Of a DNA stretch of 64,000 nt, positions 26,356 to 35,072 are shown piece after piece. This DNA comes from an uncultured Mycoplasmatota bacterium. GTDB lineage: Bacteria > Bacillota_I > Bacilli_A > RF39 > UBA660. Location: assembly GCA_946494435.1 (NCBI GenBank), contig CAMMBO010000001.1, positions 1 through 64,000 of the forward strand, in the 5' to 3' direction. Within the stretch, counting starts at the first letter, position 1. Every line of letters begins with the position of its first letter. The position numbers and the translations under genes were made by a program. The notes under the pieces were generated by a model that was not told where the DNA came from, ran no database searches, and saw only the letters and a program-made list of their open reading frames with translations.

Positions 26356-29163
26356 TTATAACATTTTCTTTAAAAATTGTCCTGTATAAGATTCTTTAAC
26401 TTTACTAATCTCTTCTGGAGTACCAGTAGCAACTACACTACCTCCTCCATCTCCTCCTTCTGGACCTAAATCAATAATATAATCAGCACATTTAATAACA
26501 TCTAGATTATGCTCTATAACAAGTACTGTATCTTTATTATCGACTATTTTCTGTAAAATTGCAAGTAACTTCTTAATATCAGCAGAATGTAGTCCCGTTG
26601 TTGGTTCATCTAGAACATACAAAGTTTTACCAGTTGGCTTTTTCTGTAACTCTTTAGCAAGTTTAACTCTCTCTGCTTCTCCACCAGAAAGTGTTGGGGC
26701 ACTTTGTCCTAGTTTAATGTATCCTAGTCCTACATCTTCAAGTACTTGAAGTTTATTTTTAATCTTAGGAACATTACTAAAGAACTCTAAGGCCTCACTA
26801 ACTCGCATATCTAAGACATCAGCAATGTTCTTCTCTTTATAGTAAATGTTTAAAGTCTCTCTATTATACCTTGTACCATGACAAACTTCACAAGGAACAT
26901 AAACATCTGGTAAGAAATGCATCTCTATTTTCTTAACTCCATCTCCCCTGCAAGCTTCACATCTACCACCTTTTACATTAAAGGAAAATCTATTCTTCTC
27001 AAAGCCATACATCTTCGCTTCTTTAGTATTAGTGAAAAGCTCTCTAATATCATCAAATACCCCTGTATATGTTGCAGGGTTACTTCTAGGAGTTCTACCA
27101 ATTGGTGACTGTGATATATCAACAAGTTTATCAATATTATTAAGTCCTAATATTTTATCATGTTTACCAGGTTTAACTTTAGATTTATATAAAGTATTAG
27201 AAGCAGCTTTAACAAGTATCTCATTAATTAAACTACTCTTACCACTACCACTAACACCAGTTACTAGGGTGAATGTTCCAAGAGGAATTTTAACATCTAT
27301 ATTTTTTAAATTATTCTCTTTAGCACCTTTAATAGTTATAAACTTACCAGTACCTTTTCTTCTCGTTTTAGGTACAAGAATACATTCTTTTCCACTTAAA
27401 TAACGTCCTGTAATACTCTCATCACACTTCATTACTTCATCAGGTGTACCTGCTGCGACAATCTTTCCACCTCTATCTCCTGCTTCAGGGCCAACATCAA
27501 CAAGGTAATCAGCAGCAAGCATTGTATCGGTATCATGTTCTACAACTATTAAAGTATTACCTAAATCTCTCATCTCAAGTAAAGAATTAATAAGTCTATC
27601 ATTATCTCTTTGATGAAGTCCAATACTAGGTTCATCAAGAACATAAAGTACCCCTGTTAAACGAGAACCAATTTGTGTTGCTAGTCTAATACGTTGTGCT
27701 TCTCCACCACTTAATGTTCCTGCACTTCTTGCAAGAGTTAAATATTCAAGTCCTACATTTTTTAAGAAAGATAAACGTGATTTAATCTCTTTAAGAATAA
27801 GGTCAGCTATCTGCATCTTCTCTTCACTAAGCTTTAATTTATCAAAGAAGGTAATAAGCTCTTTAACACTCATACACGTTACTTCATAAATATTTTTCTT
27901 ACCTACTTTAACAGAAAGCACATTATCAGCTAAACGAGCCCCACCACAAACTTCACAAGTCTGTTCAATCATAAACTTCTCTAACCATTCTCTAATCCAA
28001 CTACTTGATGTTTCCATATAACGACGTTCTAGATTATTGATAATACCTTCATAGTAATCAGTCTGATTAGTAACATTACCACTTTTTGATTTATAGTTAA
28101 AATGAATTAACTCATCACTTCCATAAAGAATTAAGTCTTTCTCTCTTTCCGTTAACTTCTTAAAAGGTTTACTAGTACTAATCTTATAATGCTTACACAT
28201 ACACTCAAGTCTTTTATAATAAATATTATCAGTATCATCACCAAGAGTAACAATCGCTCCATCTTTTAACGATTTACTCTTATCAGGAATAACTAAATCA
28301 GGGTCTATTTTTAACTTAATACCAAGTCCTTTACATTCAGGACATGCTCCATATGGTGCATTAAAACTAAATAGACGAGGTTCAAGTTCAGGTAGTGAAA
28401 AATCGCAATATGGACATGCAAAATCTTCTGAGTAAACTACTTCCTTATCGCCAAGGAAATCTACTACGACCTTACCTTTACTAAGTTTAGTTGCAACCTC
28501 CAAAGACTCAAAAAGTCTACTTATAATCCCATCTTTTAAGACAATTCTATCAACAATTACTTCAATATTAGACTTCTTATTTTTCTCTAAATTAATCTCC
28601 TCAGTTAAATCATGCATCTCTCCATTTACTCTAACCCTAACAAATCCCTGTTTTCTTAAATCATCAAGTAAATCTTTATGAGTACCTTTCTCTCCATGAA
28701 CAACAGGAGCCATAATAACGAGTTTAGTTCCCATATCATGTTCTAATATTTTATTAGTCATCTCTTCAATACTTTGACTAGTTATCGGAATATTATGATT
28801 AGGACAATATGGTACCCCTACTCTTGCAAATAAAAGACGTAAATAATCATATATTTCTGTAACCGTACCAACAGTACTACGAGGATTCTTACTAGTCGTC
28901 TTCTGGTCTATACTAATTGCAGGACTAAGTCCTTCTATAGAGTCAACATCAGGTTTTTCTGTTCCCCCTAAAAACTGTCTAGCATAAGCAGATAAACTCT
29001 CTACATATCTTCTTTGTCCTTCAGCATAAATCGTATCAAAAGCAAGAGAAGATTTACCACTACCACTAACACCAGTCATTACAATTAATTTATTCTTAGG
29101 TAATTCTATCGAAACATTCTTTAAATTGTTTTCTCTAGCACCTTTAACTATTATTTTATCCAC
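26356..29163 (-). CDS. uvrA: Excinuclease ABC subunit A
   Basis: UvrA is the damage-recognition ATPase of nucleotide excision repair. The 935-aa protein has two ABC modules with Walker [14 protein letters not shown] and [13 protein letters not shown], two LSGGEAxRxxLA signatures and the zinc-finger Cys groups (CPYC...CPEC, CEVC, CEAC...CEVCHG). The start is taken as a GTG at 29163 (residues [16 protein letters not shown]), because the GTG at 29172 touches the AAGGA site. It follows its own promoter. UvrB and UvrC are not in the window. Confidence 0.98.
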   Translation of the reverse strand: MDKIIVKGARENNLKNVSIELPKNKLIVMTGVSGSGKSSLAFDTIYAEGQRRYVESLSAYARQFLGGTEKPDVDSIEGLSPAISIDQKTTSKNPRSTVGTVTEIYDYLRLLFARVGVPYCPNHNIPITSQSIEEMTNKILEHDMGTKLVIMAPVVHGEKGTHKDLLDDLRKQGFVRVRVNGEMHDLTEEINLEKNKKSNIEVIVDRIVLKDGIISRLFESLEVATKLSKGKVVVDFLGDKEVVYSEDFACPYCDFSLPELEPRLFSFNAPYGACPECKGLGIKLKIDPDLVIPDKSKSLKDGAIVTLGDDTDNIYYKRLECMCKHYKISTSKPFKKLTEREKDLILYGSDELIHFNYKSKSGNVTNQTDYYEGIINNLERRYMETSSSWIREWLEKFMIEQTCEVCGGARLADNVLSVKVGKKNIYEVTCMSVKELITFFDKLKLSEEKMQIADLILKEIKSRLSFLKNVGLEYLTLARSAGTLSGGEAQRIRLATQIGSRLTGVLYVLDEPSIGLHQRDNDRLINSLLEMRDLGNTLIVVEHDTDTMLAADYLVDVGPEAGDRGGKIVAAGTPDEVMKCDESITGRYLSGKECILVPKTRRKGTGKFITIKGAKENNLKNIDVKIPLGTFTLVTGVSGSGKSSLINEILVKAASNTLYKSKVKPGKHDKILGLNNIDKLVDISQSPIGRTPRSNPATYTGVFDDIRELFTNTKEAKMYGFEKNRFSFNVKGGRCEACRGDGVKKIEMHFLPDVYVPCEVCHGTRYNRETLNIYYKEKNIADVLDMRVSEALEFFSNVPKIKNKLQVLEDVGLGYIKLGQSAPTLSGGEAERVKLAKELQKKPTGKTLYVLDEPTTGLHSADIKKLLAILQKIVDNKDTVLVIEHNLDVIKCADYIIDLGPEGGDGGGSVVATGTPEEISKVKESYTGQFLKKML

Positions 29164-29226
29164 AAATACCACTTCCTTAAAACGTTATATATTATAATAC
29201 AAAATAATACATTTTTCTACTACCAA

Positions 29227-29255
29227 AATATACCATAAGTATACTAATTAGTCAA
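29227..29255 (-). promoter_or_regulatory. uvrA promoter
   Basis: TTGACT (29250-29255), a 17-nt spacer and TATATT (29227-29232) on the minus strand. Confidence 0.75.
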
Positions 29256-29283
29256 ACAAATTTTCTATAAATAGAGAATAATA

Positions 29284-29314
29284 AAAGTATAGACCTTGAA
29301 TTAATCTATACTTT
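29284..29314 (-). terminator. Terminator of the WG-repeat-like gene
   Basis: A 10-bp stem AAAGTATAGA/TCTATACTTT with an 11-nt loop is followed by TATT on the minus strand, just upstream of the uvrA promoter. Confidence 0.75.
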
Positions 29315-29320
29315 ATTAAA

Positions 29321-30292
29321 TTATCCAAAAATTTTATCTTCTAAATCAGAGTATCTATCATACCCAGATTCTAATTCATAACCATATATAGTTTTTATAT
29401 CTTTCTCAAATCCCGTTTTAGAATAAGCAAGTCCAACCCAATCATTATAATTACAGCAATGTAATATATCGTTTTCATCATCATATCTAATCGTCTCTAC
29501 ATCACTTTCATCAATAGGATATAGTTCTGTACCATCACTTTCAATTATTCCAGTAGAATAAACAACATTATTAATTTTTTCACTAAAATGAGAATTATTG
29601 GTCTCTGCAATAAAGCAATTATCATGTACAATTTCGTTATTTCTATTAGTTATAGGCTTTATAGAATGATATTTAAAATCTATTAAAATATCACCATAAG
29701 AATCTACCATTCCCATCATACCAGTTGGATCTTTTAATATCATATTACCATTAGGAAGTAATCCCGTATTGGCATAATGAGAATTTTTAAAAGTTGAACT
29801 TTCTGGAACTTCAATACCAGCGGCAGCTGCTAACTCTTGACTTATTCTATCAGCTTCTAACTCCTCACTAGTCTTAGGAGTTGCAATATACTCTTGAGAA
29901 AAATAATATTTATCTCCATTCAAAACAACATACTGTCTTGGAATAGCAAAACCTTTTTGTCTCTCTGCTTCTGCATCTTGTTCAGTATATATTTCTAACT
30001 TTTTTCTTTCATTTGATGTAACATCTTGCCCATATAAATTAGAAGAAGAATCCAATACATCTGCATCTTCTTTTTCATCTTCTTTATCCATATTTTTCAA
30101 TATTTCTCTTAATTCCTCAAGCTCCTGTTTATAAGATTCTGGATCAATATAATCACTCGAATCCTTTGTTTCATCAACATCATGTGAAGTTCTCATTTCA
30201 TTAACTTCGTTCTCTCTTAGCCATTGCATATCAATAGCTCTTCCATTTCTTATAGCTCTTCCCTCTAAAGAACCCATTTTTTCTATCCCCAT
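29321..30292 (-). CDS. Unknown acidic protein with a WG-repeat-like unit
   Basis: This 323-aa protein is mostly acidic and unstructured for its first 110 residues (EELREILKNMDKEDEKED). It then has a region like a beta-rich repeat: GMMGMVDSYGDILIDFKYHSI fits one WG/KWG unit (GxxGxVDxxGxxxIxxxYxxI), with a weaker copy after NNVVYSTGIIESDG. No signal peptide is seen. AGGAGGAG precedes the ATG. It lies 19 bp after a tail-anchored protein and ends with its own terminator, so the two probably form a pair. The function is unknown. Confidence 0.7.
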   Translation of the reverse strand: MGIEKMGSLEGRAIRNGRAIDMQWLRENEVNEMRTSHDVDETKDSSDYIDPESYKQELEELREILKNMDKEDEKEDADVLDSSSNLYGQDVTSNERKKLEIYTEQDAEAERQKGFAIPRQYVVLNGDKYYFSQEYIATPKTSEELEADRISQELAAAAGIEVPESSTFKNSHYANTGLLPNGNMILKDPTGMMGMVDSYGDILIDFKYHSIKPITNRNNEIVHDNCFIAETNNSHFSEKINNVVYSTGIIESDGTELYPIDESDVETIRYDDENDILHCCNYNDWVGLAYSKTGFEKDIKTIYGYELESGYDRYSDLEDKIFG

Positions 30293-30311
30293 AAACTCCT
30301 CCTTATATTTC

Positions 30312-31010
30312 CTACTTAGCTCCTAATAAGAAAGCAATAATAGGTATTAACAAACTACTAGCAATTATAACGAAAGCTAAAGCATAATTCGTAACAAAAG
30401 CTGCTATATTATCTTTATTATCTTCATTAGGTAACTTCATAGGAACAATATTGTCATCATCATTACCATAATGACCAGTACTCTTAACATAACTTCTACC
30501 CTTACCAGCTCCTCCTTCTTCTAGAAGAGCCTTATTAAGTTTTGTAATCTCCTGTTTATTTTTAATCTCTAAATAATCACACAAATAAGTATGTCCTCCA
30601 TTAACTACTATCATCTGATAATAATTAACTAAGTTCTCTGGTATAAATATCTTAAACTGTGAAAAGTTCTGTTTTAAAAAGTCAGGTCTTAAATGCTCCA
30701 AAGTCTCTGATAAAAGACCTATCTCCAAGAAAGCTAAGTTATATATATTATTATTAATTTTATTAGTTATATCATCATCCATTACATCTAAACTCTTAAA
30801 ATTAACAAAATCTCTATTATCATTAGTGACCCCTACTACTATATTTTTAGGATTAAAGTTAATAACATAATACCCTTTACCATGAATATACTTCATCGTA
30901 GAATCCATTACATAAAAAAGACGTGTATACTCATCATTATTATGATAAGTCTTAGTATACTCATCTAATGTCTCTTCAAAAGGAAATCTAATTATCTCTC
31001 CCATAGGCAT
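30312..31010 (-). CDS. Tail-anchored protein with a kinase-like catalytic-loop relic
   Basis: I do not recognise the family. The segment YIHGKGYYVINFNPKNIVVG near residue 45-65 resembles the catalytic loop of protein kinases (HxxGxxHxDxKPxNIxV), but His and Asp are replaced by Ile and Phe, so any kinase would be inactive. No P-loop is visible. A single hydrophobic helix close to the C-terminus (ALAFVIIASSLLIPIIAFLL) indicates a tail anchor with the main domain in the cytoplasm. The start is uncertain between 31010 and 31004. It precedes the WG-repeat-like gene by 19 bp. Confidence 0.65.
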   Translation of the reverse strand: MPMGEIIRFPFEETLDEYTKTYHNNDEYTRLFYVMDSTMKYIHGKGYYVINFNPKNIVVGVTNDNRDFVNFKSLDVMDDDITNKINNNIYNLAFLEIGLLSETLEHLRPDFLKQNFSQFKIFIPENLVNYYQMIVVNGGHTYLCDYLEIKNKQEITKLNKALLEEGGAGKGRSYVKSTGHYGNDDDNIVPMKLPNEDNKDNIAAFVTNYALAFVIIASSLLIPIIAFLLGAK

Positions 31011-31056
31011 CACTGCTTTCTATCGTTCTATTCTTATACTATCATTTTATAGCATT

Positions 31057-32532
31057 TTAAGAGTAATTACAAGCCCGTTTATATTTAAGTATCTTCTCTT
31101 TCGCTCTTGTCGTTTTAGCAGAATCCAACCAATAATCTTCAGGACTACCTCCCATTATAAAAGAGACTCTATCATTATTTTTTAATTGATAATCAAGTGG
31201 TACTTCTATTCCATTAACAATAACTCTTCCTAAATTATAACCAGTATTATCACTTTCTAGAAATGCTAAATCTATAGGAGTAGAACCTAAAGGCAATTCA
31301 ATAGTCTTATTATTTTTAGTCCTAACATAAACATTTTCTTTAGCAAATAACTCTTTTTTAACTTTCTCTACATACAAATCATTTCTTTCAAAGTATTCAC
31401 TAAGAAAGTTAAGGTCCTTACAAAACTGTAAACTATCTCTTATCTCATCTTGTACTTCCCTAAATGGTTTATTCTTAGAATAAATATAATAAGGGAGCCC
31501 ATAAGTATCAACCATATCCATCTCCTTAGTCCTAATCTGAGCCTGCACTAAACAATTATTAACATATAAAACAGTATGTAAAGACCTATATAAATTAGTT
31601 TTAGGTACAGCAATAAATTCTTTAAATCTTGTTGAATCAATATCATACTCTTTATGTATAACACCTAAAGCTTTATAACAATCCAAATAATCATCAGTAA
31701 CAATCTTAAGTGCAAACAAATCATGTATCGCATCTATAGTAACAATACTAGTTTCTTGACTACTAACTTTTCTTTGCCTTTTATTTAATTTAAGCATCTT
31801 TTTATAAGTACTATAAACTTCTTTTACTCTTAACTTAACAACACAATTAATACCATTATCTCTTAAAACTTTTTCCGTCTTATAAACAACATAATCTAAA
31901 GTTTCTTTATTTTCATTTAAATAGTCATTTATTTTTCTTAAAGTATCTTCATATTCCAAGGGATTTAAAACCTTAAAAGATAAATCTTCTAATCTTTTCT
32001 TTATCTCATACATACCAATACGATATGCCAAAGGAACATACAAATCTATTGTCTCAAGAGCATTCTCTTTTTGTTTAAACTCTGTTTTAAAACCAATAGT
32101 TTCCATATTATGTAATCTATCTGCACATTTAATAGAAATAACTCTAATATCTTCATTAATCGCTCTTAATATCTTAGCCGTATTAGCCTCTACTTTTTCA
32201 CTCTTACTAGAAAAGTTAAGCCCTTTTAGTTTACTAACTCCATCAACAAGCCTTGCCACACTACTTCCAAACATAGAATCTATCTCACTTAAAGTAATAT
32301 AAGTATCTTCAATAGTATCATGTAAAAGTCCTGCTATTATTGTCTCTACATCATTATAAGTACAAGCTAGAATATAAGCGACATGCAAAGGATGAGTTAT
32401 ATAAGGTTCTCCACTCTGTCTAAACTGTCCTTCATGAAGCTTAGAAGCTAGCAAATAAGCTTTTTTAATAACTTCTTCTCCTCCTATATTATTCTCTTTA
32501 ACTTTAGCAAGCACATCATCAATAGTTATCAT
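31057..32532 (-). CDS. RelA/SpoT homolog, hydrolase intact and synthetase degenerate
   Basis: RSH enzymes make and hydrolyse (p)ppGpp. The N-terminal HD domain is complete: RQSGEPYITHP, LLHDTIEDT and KCADRLHNM carry the metal and substrate residues. In the synthetase domain VYSTYKKM and LHTVLY are recognisable, but the usual catalytic Glu in E-x-QIRT is Gln (VQAQIRT), NGYQS is NLYRS and AAHW is lost, so synthesis is probably absent. A TGS domain follows (about residues 375-440). The ACT/zinc-finger C-terminus is missing (491 aa against about 730). The ATG at 32532 lies 7 nt after GGAAGGAG. Confidence 0.88.
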   Translation of the reverse strand: MITIDDVLAKVKENNIGGEEVIKKAYLLASKLHEGQFRQSGEPYITHPLHVAYILACTYNDVETIIAGLLHDTIEDTYITLSEIDSMFGSSVARLVDGVSKLKGLNFSSKSEKVEANTAKILRAINEDIRVISIKCADRLHNMETIGFKTEFKQKENALETIDLYVPLAYRIGMYEIKKRLEDLSFKVLNPLEYEDTLRKINDYLNENKETLDYVVYKTEKVLRDNGINCVVKLRVKEVYSTYKKMLKLNKRQRKVSSQETSIVTIDAIHDLFALKIVTDDYLDCYKALGVIHKEYDIDSTRFKEFIAVPKTNLYRSLHTVLYVNNCLVQAQIRTKEMDMVDTYGLPYYIYSKNKPFREVQDEIRDSLQFCKDLNFLSEYFERNDLYVEKVKKELFAKENVYVRTKNNKTIELPLGSTPIDLAFLESDNTGYNLGRVIVNGIEVPLDYQLKNNDRVSFIMGGSPEDYWLDSAKTTRAKEKILKYKRACNYS

Positions 32533-32560
32533 CATACCACTCCTTCCTAAATTTATATAC

Positions 32561-32586
32561 AAAAAAACGGCTTACCAAAAAAGCCA
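32561..32586 (-). terminator. Terminator in the leader of the RSH gene
   Basis: On the minus strand GGCTT-TTTTGGT-AAGCC is followed by G and seven T. It lies between a promoter at 32659-32688 and the RSH start, so it must be bypassed for expression from that promoter. Confidence 0.75.
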
Positions 32587-32588
32587 TT

Positions 32589-32627
32589 TTATATACAATG
32601 ATTAAATATATCTAAAAAACCTCTCAT
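32589..32627 (-). CDS. Candidate leader peptide of the RSH gene, 12 codons
   Basis: A short frame, ATG to TAA, encodes MRGFLDIFNHCI. Its stop codon lies 3 bp before the terminator stem, the spacing expected of ribosome-controlled attenuation. GAGG lies about 10 nt and GGTG 2 nt before the ATG. The sequence is too short for statistical support; the case rests on the arrangement of promoter, short frame and terminator. Confidence 0.4.
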   Translation of the reverse strand: MRGFLDIFNHCI

Positions 32628-32658
32628 AACACCACTACCTCTTCCAAAGATTAGAAAA

Positions 32659-32688
32659 ATAATATCAAAAGAAGGAAGAGTTTGTCAA
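32659..32688 (-). promoter_or_regulatory. Promoter of the RSH leader
   Basis: A consensus TTGACA (32683-32688), an 18-nt spacer and TATTAT (32659-32664) on the minus strand. The -35 overlaps the stop codon of the sigma-factor gene. The predicted leader is about 120 nt. Confidence 0.75.
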
Positions 32689-33254
32689 CAACTAAATTTA
32701 AGTTTTTCCCTCATCGCTTTAACAACTCTACTAATATGAGAAGAACTAACATCTAAAAGATTAGATATTTCCGAATATTTAAAGTTATTTATTCTTAAAG
32801 TAATAATAGCAGAATCTAACTGACTTAAACTATCTAAATAGTCATCTAATTTATTATATATATCTAAACTATCTATATCATCATATGGATCTACTGCCCT
32901 AGAGTCTCTTACTTCAAAATCTAACTCTTTATATTTTAAAAGAGGTCTATTCTTTAATTTAAGTATATTTCTATACAAGAGATTAAACCCAGATGACAAG
33001 CATACTAATAGAAAGGAATAAAACAGACTTCCTTTATTAGGATCATAGTTTCTAACAGCATTATTAAAAGCAATGATACCCTCTTCATAAAAGTCATCCA
33101 AAGTAAACCCTGTACACTTATTATCTTTTAAGTAGTTATAATATTCCAAAGCTTTATTATAGATAATAGGTTTATACTTATTAAACATAATATCATAAGC
33201 TACTTCATCATTATCATAAATTAAATCTAATAGTTCATAATCATTGTATTTCAT
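32685..33254 (-). CDS. Sigma-70 family factor, SigH-like
   Basis: This 189-aa protein has a sigma region 2 (TGFTLDDFYEEGIIAFNNAVRNYDPNKGSLFYSF) and a region 4 HTH (LRINNFKYSEISNLLDVSSSHISRVVKAMRE). In B. subtilis sigH follows cysS-mrnC-rlmB-yacP; here the same order holds except that yacP is missing, so orthology to SigH (early sporulation/competence factor) is likely. GTAGGAG precedes the ATG. Divergence in region 2 means the target promoters may differ. Confidence 0.82.
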   Translation of the reverse strand: MKYNDYELLDLIYDNDEVAYDIMFNKYKPIIYNKALEYYNYLKDNKCTGFTLDDFYEEGIIAFNNAVRNYDPNKGSLFYSFLLVCLSSGFNLLYRNILKLKNRPLLKYKELDFEVRDSRAVDPYDDIDSLDIYNKLDDYLDSLSQLDSAIITLRINNFKYSEISNLLDVSSSHISRVVKAMREKLKFSC

Positions 33255-33259
33255 AACTC

Positions 33260-33964
33260 CTACTTTCTACTTCGGACTACCTCATATATCAATATACCCG
33301 CTGCCACAGATGCATTTAAACTATCTATTTTAGGACTAATAGGAATAGTAACTAAAAAGTCACAAGACTCTTTAACTAATTTACTCATACCTTTCTCTTC
33401 ATTACCAATGACAAGACAAGTCTTACCATCATAATTAACATCTCTATAGTCTTCTCCATTCATAACCGTACCATATATCCAAAAACCATTATCTTTAAGT
33501 GTTTTAATAGTATTATTAATATTAGTAACTAAGACTATATCAATATCAAATACTGCCCCCACACTAGTCTTAACAACAGTAGAATTAACAAGTACTTGTC
33601 TATCATTAGGAATGATAATAGCATTAAAACCTGCAGCTACTGCTGTTCTAATAATGGCCCCAAAGTTATGAGGATCAAGAATATGATCTAAAATAAGAAC
33701 TTTATCATATTCTTTTTCTAATATTTTATTTAAAGGAGTATACTGGTAGTCCTCCATATCGATGATTATACCTTGATGATTATCTTTGGTCAAATTATCA
33801 ATTTCCGATTTTCGAGCCAATTTTATCTTAGATTTTGAAAATTCCCCTAGTAGATTTTGAATTTTCAAGTAATATTTCTCCTCAATTTTCAATTTTCTAA
33901 CTTTTTTTAAAAGTTTTTCATCCTTAAATATTCTTTCCGCTACATTTCTTCCATATACTAACAT
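33260..33964 (-). CDS. rlmB: 23S rRNA 2'-O-methyltransferase, RlmB/TrmH family
   Basis: This SPOUT enzyme methylates the 2'-O of a guanosine in 23S rRNA (G2251 in E. coli). It starts with YGRNVAERIF, the substrate-binding domain opening, and has the knot motifs DHILDPHNFGAIIRTA, CLVIGNEEKGMSKLV and ISPKIDSLNASVAAGI. The 234-aa length is standard. It overlaps mrnC by 7 bp and precedes the sigma gene by 5 bp, the arrangement of B. subtilis. Confidence 0.94.
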   Translation of the reverse strand: MLVYGRNVAERIFKDEKLLKKVRKLKIEEKYYLKIQNLLGEFSKSKIKLARKSEIDNLTKDNHQGIIIDMEDYQYTPLNKILEKEYDKVLILDHILDPHNFGAIIRTAVAAGFNAIIIPNDRQVLVNSTVVKTSVGAVFDIDIVLVTNINNTIKTLKDNGFWIYGTVMNGEDYRDVNYDGKTCLVIGNEEKGMSKLVKESCDFLVTIPISPKIDSLNASVAAGILIYEVVRSRK

Positions 33965-34338
33965 AATTCCTCCACTATATAATTCATAACTTCATCAATT
34001 CTATTTTCTTTATTCTCAAGCTTTAAATACCCAATTAAAGCCTCAAGAGCCGTTGCCTTTTTATATTCTATCACACTACATCCTCTAGGATTAGGATGAC
34101 TCTTAGCATTTCTAGCTCGCCTTATAACACTAATCTCATCTTCATTAAAGAAGTCTCTATCTAACATTTTATCTAAGAAAAATGCCTGTCTTTTCGCACT
34201 AACATAATTAATAGATTCTCTTTGTAAGTCATTAACTTTCCCTATTTTTTTCTCGACTAAATACATTCTAATATACTCTTCATACACTGCATCACCAAGA
34301 TAAGCCAGTACTAAAGAATTAACACATCTAATATCCAT
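33958..34338 (-). CDS. mrnC: Mini-ribonuclease III
   Basis: MrnC is a stand-alone RNase III catalytic domain that matures 23S rRNA in Bacillota. It shows LAYLGDAVYEEYIR (catalytic Asp), SAKRQAFFLDKML, RRARNAKSHPNPRG and TALEALIGYL. No dsRNA-binding domain is present, as expected. The ATG at 34338 lies 6 nt after GAGGAG; ATG codons at 34344 and 34386 are less suitable. It sits between yugP and rlmB. Confidence 0.93.
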   Translation of the reverse strand: MDIRCVNSLVLAYLGDAVYEEYIRMYLVEKKIGKVNDLQRESINYVSAKRQAFFLDKMLDRDFFNEDEISVIRRARNAKSHPNPRGCSVIEYKKATALEALIGYLKLENKENRIDEVMNYIVEELC

Positions 34339-34372
34339 AAACATCTCCTCTAAAGAAAAAAGACTATAAAGT

Positions 34373-35062
34373 CTAATCTCTATCATTTCCCATAACTATT
34401 AATACAAGTCTAAGTAAATCAAGTAATGTTGAAATAAGTGAAGCGACATAAGTCATCGCTGCGGCCATTAACATAGAACTAGCCATACTTCTTTCACTAT
34501 TATCAACTATTTTAAGTTTACTAAGAAACATTTTACCACGCTTTGAAGCATTAAATTCCACAGGTAATGTAATAAGTTGAAATAAAAGTATTGCCACTAA
34601 CAAAAATATACCAACCCATGCAAGGTTCATTGCCCCAAAAATAAGACCAATTAAAACTGCTAAATAACCAAACTTAGTACTAAAATTAACAATAGGAACT
34701 AAGAAAGATCTAAATCTCAAAAAGAAATATCCCTCTTTATCCTGAACAGCATGTCCACATTCATGAGCAGCCACACTAACACTTGCAATAGAGTCTCCAT
34801 TGTAAATATCAGTTGAAAGTCTAACTACTTTCGCTCTAGGGTCATAATGGTCAGTTAAATATCCTCTTGTCTCTACAACATAAACATTCTCTAAGCCATT
34901 ACTTTTTAATATTTCTCTAGCAACTTCTGCACCTGTCATACCGCTTTTAACTTTAACTTTCTTATATTTACTATATCTTGTTCTTAAATAGATATCTGCA
35001 ATAAGAGTTACAAGAAAAGCAATTATAATAAGTCCATAACCAAAATATATATAATAAAACAT
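34373..35062 (-). CDS. yugP: Membrane zinc metallopeptidase, YugP family
   Basis: The 229-aa protein has an N-terminal membrane helix, the zinc motif AAHECGHAVQ near residue 100 and three further hydrophobic segments after it (FLVPIVNFSTKFG, LAWVGIFLLVAILLF, LISTLLDLLRLVLIVM). This is the neutral zinc metallopeptidase YugP family; the substrate is unknown. AGGAGG precedes the ATG. It has been inserted between cysS and mrnC relative to B. subtilis. Confidence 0.9.
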   Translation of the reverse strand: MFYYIYFGYGLIIIAFLVTLIADIYLRTRYSKYKKVKVKSGMTGAEVAREILKSNGLENVYVVETRGYLTDHYDPRAKVVRLSTDIYNGDSIASVSVAAHECGHAVQDKEGYFFLRFRSFLVPIVNFSTKFGYLAVLIGLIFGAMNLAWVGIFLLVAILLFQLITLPVEFNASKRGKMFLSKLKIVDNSERSMASSMLMAAAMTYVASLISTLLDLLRLVLIVMGNDRD

Positions 35063-35072
35063 TTAAAACCTC

